This document shows, piece by piece, positions 15,982 through 20,954 of a stretch of DNA of 20,954 bases. Below the pieces are notes generated by a model. It saw only the letters and a program-made list of their open reading frames with translations. It made no database searches and was not told the DNA's origin. This DNA comes from Dehalococcoidia bacterium (lineage in GTDB: Bacteria; Chloroflexota; Dehalococcoidia; Dehalococcoidales; Fen-1064): NCBI GenBank assembly GCA_003153075.1, contig PMBW01000077.1, forward strand, positions 1-20,954. Direction: 5' to 3'. Each line of letters opens with the position of its first letter. Position 1 is the stretch's first letter. A program made the position numbers and the translations under genes.

Positions 15982-17298
15982 CTATTTATACCCTTTGATG
16001 AACTTTTTCAGCTCGACCCTGAATAATTCGTCCACCATTTCTTTTATCTCATCGATGGACAGGATAGAGAAGGTCAACGGGTCCAGCAGTATCGACTGTA
16101 GGACTTTCTTTTTGTCCTTTTCGACAATTCCCCTGACCGCCATTTCCTGGACATTGATGTTCATACGATTCAGGGCTGCGCATTGGGGCGGCAGCGCGCC
16201 GATGTAGCAGGGATGAATACCGCCCTTATCCACCATGCAGGGTACTTCCACGACACTGCCTTCTAACAGGTTGGTAATGAGACCGCTATTCTTAACGTTA
16301 CCCATAACGCGCGTTGGTTTTCCGGTCTCGATTGAATTAATGATATCCAGCGCAATGGTAGTATAGGTATGATCCTGGCTAATCTTAATTTTGCGGCCGC
16401 TTTTAAGCTCATTCCTGATATCATCGGCCTGTTTTTTTATCAATCCCGGAACATGGTCCCTGCTTTCATCAGCCAGCCTGTACCGCTCTAAAAGCTCCGG
16501 TTTTCTCCTGAAATAGGGCAGCGAAATTGTCAGGTGCCCTCCCCCGCTGGAGAAGTACCCGAATGTCCGCATGATCTCAACCTCCGTAATATCCGCTGAG
16601 ACGAATTTATTCCCGGGTTTGTTAAAAATATCCGGGTCTTTAAACAGCTCCCTGAGTCGCGGATAAATATCTTCCCCACGCCACTGCAATTCCAGGAACC
16701 AGGATTGATGGTTCAAGCCCGCCACTTTATAGTACAGCTCTTCAGAAGGTATGTTCAGGTATCCCGCGATTTGGCGGCCGAAATGGATCGGATTCGGGCA
16801 AAGCCCGACATTCTTGACCTTTGTGTAATCATTTACAGCCCAGCAGATCATGGCCTGGGGGTTTGAATAGTTCATCAGCAAGGCATTTGGACAAAGTTCC
16901 TCCATATCATGGCAGATATCCAGGATATCCGGGATGTGGCGTAAAGCGGAAAAGACCCCGCCGACACCCATGGCGTCGGACTGGATTTCGACCCCGCGTT
17001 TCATCGTAATTTGCCTGTCTATAATGAAAGGCGGCCAATCTCCTGACCGTATGGAAATGATCACGTAGTCCGCACTGTCTACAGCTTCGCGGCGGTCCAC
17101 AGTCGATTCGATTTTCAGGTCTGTTTTTTGCTGCTTTACCAGTTCCCTGGCATAGGCGGTCGCCAGATCCAATCGTTCTTTGTCGATATCCATCAGAGTG
17201 AGGGTGCTGCCTGCCAGATTGGGGTACAAGGAAAGATCCGAAATCATATCTTTCCCGAAGACGTAACTGCCAACACCAATCAACGCTATCTTTTTCAT
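15982..17298 (-). CDS. Glycoside hydrolase family 4 protein (alpha-galactosidase/alpha-glucosidase-like), divergent
   Basis: GH4 enzymes cleave glycosides by an NAD+- and metal-dependent redox-elimination mechanism. This 438-residue protein has the NAD-binding start IALIGVGSYVFGKDMISDL (4-22) with a following DID acidic site, the ADYVIISIRSG strand, QSDAMGVGGVFSALRHIP (106-123), MNYSNPQA (142-149), and the GLNHQSWFL segment with the metal-ligand histidine (H197). C167 in VGLCPNP corresponds to the metal-ligand cysteine. Two spots differ from the characterised members I recall: the usual CHS after GLC is CPN here, and the usual TESS-x-H segment reads SSGGGH (250-255). The sugar substrate cannot be predicted. 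GAGGG lies 7 nt before the ATG. The gene has its own promoter (17396-17425) and terminator (15907-15950), and no sugar transporter or regulator is adjacent. Confidence 0.88.
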   Translation of the reverse strand: MKKIALIGVGSYVFGKDMISDLSLYPNLAGSTLTLMDIDKERLDLATAYARELVKQQKTDLKIESTVDRREAVDSADYVIISIRSGDWPPFIIDRQITMKRGVEIQSDAMGVGGVFSALRHIPDILDICHDMEELCPNALLMNYSNPQAMICWAVNDYTKVKNVGLCPNPIHFGRQIAGYLNIPSEELYYKVAGLNHQSWFLELQWRGEDIYPRLRELFKDPDIFNKPGNKFVSADITEVEIMRTFGYFSSGGGHLTISLPYFRRKPELLERYRLADESRDHVPGLIKKQADDIRNELKSGRKIKISQDHTYTTIALDIINSIETGKPTRVMGNVKNSGLITNLLEGSVVEVPCMVDKGGIHPCYIGALPPQCAALNRMNINVQEMAVRGIVEKDKKKVLQSILLDPLTFSILSIDEIKEMVDELFRVELKKFIKGYK

Positions 17299-17395
17299 AA
17301 TTAACCCTCTTTATTGTCTGTTTTTTTATTATTACTGGTAGTATAACGCTGTTGCATCTTAAATTGTACCTTCTTTCTCATGCAGAACCTATTTG

Positions 17396-17425
17396 AATAT
17401 AATCCCTCCTCGACTCTTTTATCAA
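17396..17425 (-). promoter_or_regulatory. Candidate promoter for the GH4 gene
   Basis: On the minus strand: TTGATA (17420-17425; five of six consensus bases), an 18-nt spacer, and TATATT (17396-17401). It predicts a leader of about 90 nt. No terminator is visible between the VWA gene (ending at 17466) and this site. Confidence 0.45.
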
Positions 17426-17465
17426 TACGATTCTTGCCGCTAATATGAATTTTTCCTTTTTTGTC

Positions 17466-19130
17466 CTACCGCATGCCTTTCCGCCGGGCAGAAATATAGT
17501 CGACCAGAACGTATTGTCCGAGACCATCCGCATTAGCGAAGAAGACCCTGCCTTTATTGATCCTGGCGATTCTCGTGATGAAGGCGCTATTGAGATTGCT
17601 TTCTCCCAGCATAAACGTATTGATAATGATCCCCTCTCTGGTGCAGTTTTCCACTTCTCTTAAAGTTAGTTGGAGGGTGCGGGCGCCGGGTGAGAAATTG
17701 GAACTGATCTGCCCTTTTTCCACGTGAGCTGTCGGTTCGCCGTCTGTCACGACGATAATCTGCCTGTTCCGGCTTTTATCTTTCGCCAGCAGCTTCCTGG
17801 CAAGCTCCAGGCCGTGCTGGATATTAGTGTAGGGATCGGACTGGTCCAGGCGCAACGTCAGGAGATCTTCTTTTTTTATCTCCCGGGCGTAACTGGAAAA
17901 CCCCAAAATGTACAGACTGTCTCTGGGGAACTGGCTTCTGATCAGTCCATCCAGCGCGATTGCGACGTGCCTGGCAGCGTAGAAGTTATCACGCACAGAC
18001 ATGGACAGGCTGAGATCAATCATCAATACGGTGGCCGAACGGGTGGTCTGTTCTGATTTGTAGACTTCAAAATCACCGACCTGCAGTTTAACAGGAAGTT
18101 GCTGCCCGCCGCGCAGCAGGGCATTCATGATGGTCTGTTTCAGTTCAATATCGAAGTTGTCGCCGAATTCAAACCGTTTTGTTTCTTCACTTCTTTTCCC
18201 CAAGCTGCCTCTATCACCGGTATTATGTCCGCCGAATGTATCTTTTTTTAGTTGCGAAAAAACATCGCGCAGCGCCTTTTCCCCGATTTTCCGCATGCCC
18301 AGCGGCGTCAGCTCAAAGCCTTTATCCTTGCGGCGGATATATTTCGCATCTTCCAGAACCCGGGTAACCCCCGGGCTGTCCAATTCGCGCAAGGCCTGTT
18401 CGCCCAGCAGCTCCCTGACCGATTGCCGGTCAACTTTTTCCGTAATACCGCTGTATTGGGCATCCTCAATTTCTCCCTTTAGTTTATCCATCTCTTGCAG
18501 CTTTTCCATCAGCTTCAGGGCTTCTGCAAATGAAACGGTTTCTTTGCCGATAAAAGGGGATGCCCCTTCGATTGAGCCATCGAGGCGGAGTGATTCCAGA
18601 CTGAATTCCATCAGATCCTGGAATTGCCGGCGGGCGTCATCATCCGTGAATTCGTAGTTTTGCAGTTCCTTGATTTTACCTATGATATCGGACGGCAGGT
18701 TTTTAAGTTTTTTGCGATTGGCCGAAACCTGCTCCTCGATTTTTTTCAGCAGTTGTTTGTTGTTAACAGAACCCTCTGCGAGGCCGTTTTGTTCAATCTT
18801 ACGTTTGGCTTCATCCAGCTTTTTCCGGACACTCGCCCTCTCCATTTTGAGAATATGGTTCATCTTATTTCCGATTTCATCCATTATCCCGGAGAAATCA
18901 AACCGGTCATGTTGCTTCGGATTCAGCTCCTGGAGTTGTTGCAGCAATTTTTGCAGGCCGCTCACCCGTTCCTGTCCCTCAATTAAATCCTGCCGCTGCA
19001 TTTTCCAGAGCAGATACGATAAATCCCCGTCATGCAGCAAGCCCTGGGCAAGCTCATCCATGAGTTCGTCTTTATTGAATCCGGGGGTATGCCGGGCGCC
19101 GTCCCATTCTGAATACCGATAGATTTTCAT
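17466..19130 (-). CDS. VWA (von Willebrand factor A) domain protein, partner of the upstream AAA+ ATPase
   Basis: A 554-residue cytosolic protein without signal peptide. Residues about 40-160 are Gln/Glu/Lys-rich and predicted helical, possibly coiled-coil (KQLLKKIEEQVSANRKKLK). A middle helical region (200-295) holds a short LREL...LEDAKYIRRKD winged-helix-like segment. The C-terminal third (365-548) is a VWA domain with a complete MIDAS metal site: DLSLSMS (D372, S374, S376), T435 in YTNIQHG and D463 in VVTDGEPT. VWA proteins encoded next to MoxR-like ATPases act as adaptors that bring a client to the ATPase, for example to insert a metal or remodel a complex; the client here is not known. 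It lies 7 bp downstream of the ATPase gene, so they are one operon. Confidence 0.87.
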   Translation of the reverse strand: MKIYRYSEWDGARHTPGFNKDELMDELAQGLLHDGDLSYLLWKMQRQDLIEGQERVSGLQKLLQQLQELNPKQHDRFDFSGIMDEIGNKMNHILKMERASVRKKLDEAKRKIEQNGLAEGSVNNKQLLKKIEEQVSANRKKLKNLPSDIIGKIKELQNYEFTDDDARRQFQDLMEFSLESLRLDGSIEGASPFIGKETVSFAEALKLMEKLQEMDKLKGEIEDAQYSGITEKVDRQSVRELLGEQALRELDSPGVTRVLEDAKYIRRKDKGFELTPLGMRKIGEKALRDVFSQLKKDTFGGHNTGDRGSLGKRSEETKRFEFGDNFDIELKQTIMNALLRGGQQLPVKLQVGDFEVYKSEQTTRSATVLMIDLSLSMSVRDNFYAARHVAIALDGLIRSQFPRDSLYILGFSSYAREIKKEDLLTLRLDQSDPYTNIQHGLELARKLLAKDKSRNRQIIVVTDGEPTAHVEKGQISSNFSPGARTLQLTLREVENCTREGIIINTFMLGESNLNSAFITRIARINKGRVFFANADGLGQYVLVDYISARRKGMR

Positions 19131-19137
19131 ATGTTCC

Positions 19138-20541
19138 CTACCCGCGGTAAACGGTTTTGCCCTCGGATTCAGTCTTGTTCAATTGTTTATTAACATGAAG
19201 CCCTTCAAGGATGAACTCAATGGCAGCCGCAATGATCTCCGGTTGTTCGCTCTTAGCAATTTTCTTGATCGCAGGCTGAAAGCCGGTGATTGCTCCAGCG
19301 TAGGTTACGTACTTGTTTGCCGCCATCGTGTCCGAAGCCTCAATATTGAAACCGGCGGTGAAACGGGCAATCACAGACTGCAGGGATGACAGGGAGAGGT
19401 GGCGTTTAAAAACGTTGAAGACCGCTTCGCGGATCAGATCTTCGATTATTTTCTCTTCCTTGTTTTCTTCGAAACCTTCCATTTCTATCTTGGAACCCAT
19501 CGAGGCAGAAATGTAAGGTAAGTCGCTGATGCGCGGCACTGCGAGTTTCTCCCCCAGCGTGACAGCGCGCCTGACAGCGTTGGAAACAATCGTTTCGTAA
19601 TTCATGATCGAAACGCGCACACTGACACCGCTACGCTGATTGATCTCTGTGTTTTTTCGGCTGAGTTGGGTGATTTCAGCGATAATTTCTTCCATGTAAG
19701 GAGGAGTGAAAACAGTGATACCGGTTTCAGCGAACTGATGATGCTCCTGTTTAATAATAGTAATCTCATCGTGAATATTGAGCGGATAATGGGTCCTGAC
19801 CTGTGAACCGAATCTGTCTTTAAGCGGCGAAATGATACGGCCACGGTTAGTATAATCTTCCGGGTTAGCGCTGGCTACCAGCAGAATGTCCAGCGGCAGC
19901 CGGATGCGGTAACCCCTTATCTGGACATCACGCTCTTCCAAAAGGTTGAAAAGACCGACCTGCAGCCGTTCCGCAAGGTCCGGCAACTCGTTGATACAGA
20001 AGATACCCCGATTTGTCCGCGGTATTAAACCATAATGAATGGTTAATTCATCGGAAAGATATTTCCCCTCGGCCACTTTTATCGGGTCGATATCGCCCAG
20101 GATATCAGCCATGGCAATGTCGGGTGTGGCCAGCTTTTCCGAATAACGACTTTCCCTGCCGAGCCAGACAATTTCGGTTTTGTCCCCATGCGCTGCAACC
20201 ATATCGCGGCAGTGTTTACAGATCGGAGCGAACGGATCGTCATTGATTTCACAACCCTTGATCGCCGGAACTGAATCATCGAGCAATTGCTTCAACGCCC
20301 GCATTAACCGGGACTTTGCCTGTCCGCGTTCTCCTAAAAAGATGATGTCGTGTCCGGAAAGGATAGCATTTTCGATATTTGGAATTACTGTATCGCTGTA
20401 ACCGATAATACCCGGAAATACTTGCTGATGATCCCTGATCATACTGATGAGATTACGCCTCAATTCCTGTTTCACCGAAACAGGAGTATACCCGGATGCC
20501 CTGAGTTCACCAATAGTTTTTGCCCGGTTGTGTTCTGCCAT
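19138..20541 (-). CDS. MoxR/Mg-chelatase-like AAA+ ATPase
   Basis: A 467-residue AAA+ protein that is the first gene of an operon with the VWA protein. Motifs: an N-terminal helical lead, Walker A LGERGQAKSRL (69-79, with Ala before the lysine), a cysteine trio C97, C108 and C111 (PICKHCRD), Walker B RGIFCINELPDL (178-189) with Asn in place of the usual Asp before the catalytic Glu, VGLFNLLEERDVQIRGY, sensor 1 ASANPEDYTNRG (N226) and SPLKDRFGSQVRTHYP with the probable arginine finger. I recall that the NELP form of Walker B occurs throughout this subfamily, so it is probably not a defect. The C-terminal third (from about 330) is helical and specific to the subfamily. GGGGAG lies about 6 nt before the ATG. 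The likely action is ATP-driven remodelling of an unknown target together with the VWA subunit. Confidence 0.9.
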   Translation of the reverse strand: MAEHNRAKTIGELRASGYTPVSVKQELRRNLISMIRDHQQVFPGIIGYSDTVIPNIENAILSGHDIIFLGERGQAKSRLMRALKQLLDDSVPAIKGCEINDDPFAPICKHCRDMVAAHGDKTEIVWLGRESRYSEKLATPDIAMADILGDIDPIKVAEGKYLSDELTIHYGLIPRTNRGIFCINELPDLAERLQVGLFNLLEERDVQIRGYRIRLPLDILLVASANPEDYTNRGRIISPLKDRFGSQVRTHYPLNIHDEITIIKQEHHQFAETGITVFTPPYMEEIIAEITQLSRKNTEINQRSGVSVRVSIMNYETIVSNAVRRAVTLGEKLAVPRISDLPYISASMGSKIEMEGFEENKEEKIIEDLIREAVFNVFKRHLSLSSLQSVIARFTAGFNIEASDTMAANKYVTYAGAITGFQPAIKKIAKSEQPEIIAAAIEFILEGLHVNKQLNKTESEGKTVYRG

Positions 20542-20647
20542 GTTGTCTCCCCGTAGTTGCTATCCTGAAATACTGTGCCGTCTGCAATCCTTTCATATTG
20601 CCGGATACAGTGTTTGGTAAAGCTAAAAACCGAATTTATAATCCAAC

Positions 20648-20662
20648 AAGATTTACAATCTT
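20648..20662. promoter_or_regulatory. Possible operator palindrome upstream of the AAA+/VWA operon
   Basis: AAGATT-TAC-AATCTT is a perfect 6+6-bp inverted repeat with a 3-nt centre. It is 107 nt before the AAA+ ATG and about 8 nt upstream (minus strand) of a TATAAA (20635-20640) that could be a -10 box, so a bound repressor could overlap the -35 region. No regulator gene is nearby. Confidence 0.35.
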
Positions 20663-20802
20663 CGATAGCGAATATAATACCATAAAACAAAAATAAATAC
20701 ATATTCCGGGAGGTTTGAACGCCATGGGTTAATGAGATAACTGAAAATGACAATACAGGCGCCTTTAACGATAGCGGATATTGTCCGGGTTGAGCTCTTT
20801 AA

Positions 20803-20828
20803 AACCTTCGGTTAATACGTCACCGAAG
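20803..20828 (-). terminator. Possible terminator for a gene entering from the right edge
   Basis: A 7-bp perfect stem, CTTCGGT (20806-20812) with ACCGAAG (20822-20828), and a 9-nt loop. On the minus strand the stem is followed by GGTTTTAAAG, a weak T-run. It sits 15 nt past the stop codon of the minus-strand frame 20844-20954. Confidence 0.4.
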
Positions 20829-20843
20829 CTGGAAGATCGTTAT

Positions 20844-20954
20844 CTAATTCTTTCTCTGCGGGCGGTAAGCCCGCTTCTGCGCGGGTCTATCGCCGCGAAA
20901 GTCCGGCGCCATGATATTAAAAAGGACGCTGATCTTCGGGTCAACCAAACGGGA
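20844..20954 (-). CDS. Possible C-terminal end of an unidentified basic protein (truncated by window edge)
   Basis: The minus strand is open from the window edge to a TAG at 20844-20846 (36 residues). The visible end is arginine- and lysine-rich (APDFRGDRPAQKRAYRPQRKN), like the flexible basic tails of nucleic-acid-binding proteins. Support is limited: it has the same strand as the next four genes, and a hairpin with a T-run follows the stop at once. Against it, the plus strand is also open here (from 20775 to the edge). A GCGGGC-ggtaa-GCCCGC hairpin (20858-20874) lies inside. I cannot name a family. Confidence 0.35.
   Translation of the reverse strand, partial: SRLVDPKISVLFNIMAPDFRGDRPAQKRAYRPQRKN

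Larger units (their letters stand above)
20542..20843. other. 302-bp intergenic region upstream of the AAA+/VWA operon
   Basis: No convincing gene. It carries the leader of the AAA+ gene, a 15-bp palindrome at 20648-20662, and a good GGGAGG (20708-20713) on the plus strand followed by two minimal reading frames, ATG-GGT-TAA at 20724 and ATG-AGA-TAA at 20732, and a 22-codon frame at 20747-20815. A hairpin is at 20806-20828. The short frames have no recognisable protein similarity, and could be chance or a remnant of a decayed gene start. Confidence 0.4.

Noticed and set aside
18127..18657. 176-codon plus-strand frame opposite the VWA gene
   Set aside because: Serine-rich shadow of the minus-strand gene; no binding site and no recognisable motif.
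20472..20753. 93-codon minus-strand frame overlapping the start of the AAA+ gene
   Set aside because: It overlaps the well-supported AAA+ start and its ribosome binding site in another frame, and has no recognisable motif.
20800..20890. Structured RNA or tRNA at the right edge
   Set aside because: The hairpins do not fold into a cloverleaf, no CCA end or T-loop consensus is seen, and the frame on the minus strand offers a simpler explanation.

Overview
The window appears to be a chromosomal segment of a bacterium, most likely a member of the Chloroflexota and perhaps Dehalococcoidia. This placement is inferred from gene content and protein style: a free-standing EF-Tu-domain-2-like protein, a DUF951 protein, a COG1403-type HNH nuclease, a holB-ricT pair, and A-rich near-tandem spacers between genes. 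No marker gene proves it. I see no rRNA, tRNA, CRISPR array, insertion sequence or phage gene. Most genes are housekeeping or conserved hypotheticals in short transcription units on both strands.

Layout. 1-206 is the 3' end of ribH (lumazine synthase). 212-466 (minus) is a small EF-Tu-domain-2-like protein. 779-2338 (plus) is a three-gene set: a 64-aa conserved hypothetical, a HEAT-repeat protein and a DUF998-like membrane protein. 2345-4616 (minus) holds an Hsp20 chaperone followed by a UbiB/ABC1 kinase-like protein. proA (4821-6095, plus) has its own promoter and an intrinsic terminator. 6232-7451 (minus) holds a small zinc metallopeptidase and rph (RNase PH). A lipoprotein gene (7556-7972, plus) overlaps by 12 bp at its 3' end with a convergent DUF951 gene, which lies downstream of pyrF (both minus). 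lysA (9202-10515) diverges from pyrF. holB and ricT (10631-12685, plus) form a conserved pair.

12689-15188 (minus) contains the most unusual unit: an STAS-domain protein with a C-terminal DUF1990-like (SRPBCC-type) domain, overlapping by 14 bp the start of a phytoene-desaturase-like FAD oxidoreductase. Then come an HNH endonuclease (15287-15796), a divergent family 4 glycoside hydrolase (15982-17298), and a two-gene AAA+ ATPase / VWA-domain operon (17466-20541), all on the minus strand. The last 400 bases hold a possible operator, several short reading frames, a hairpin, and what may be the 3' end of another minus-strand gene running off the window.

How the genes work together. proA (proline), lysA (lysine), pyrF (pyrimidines) and ribH (riboflavin) belong to separate biosynthetic pathways and are not grouped by pathway. 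The units that look functionally linked are the AAA+/VWA pair (a MoxR-like ATPase with a MIDAS-bearing adaptor), the STAS/FAD-oxidoreductase pair, and possibly the HEAT/DUF998 set. No complete new defence or mobile system is evident. The best candidates for undescribed biology are the STAS-DUF1990-like fusion with its oxidoreductase, and the GH4 protein with altered active-site motifs.
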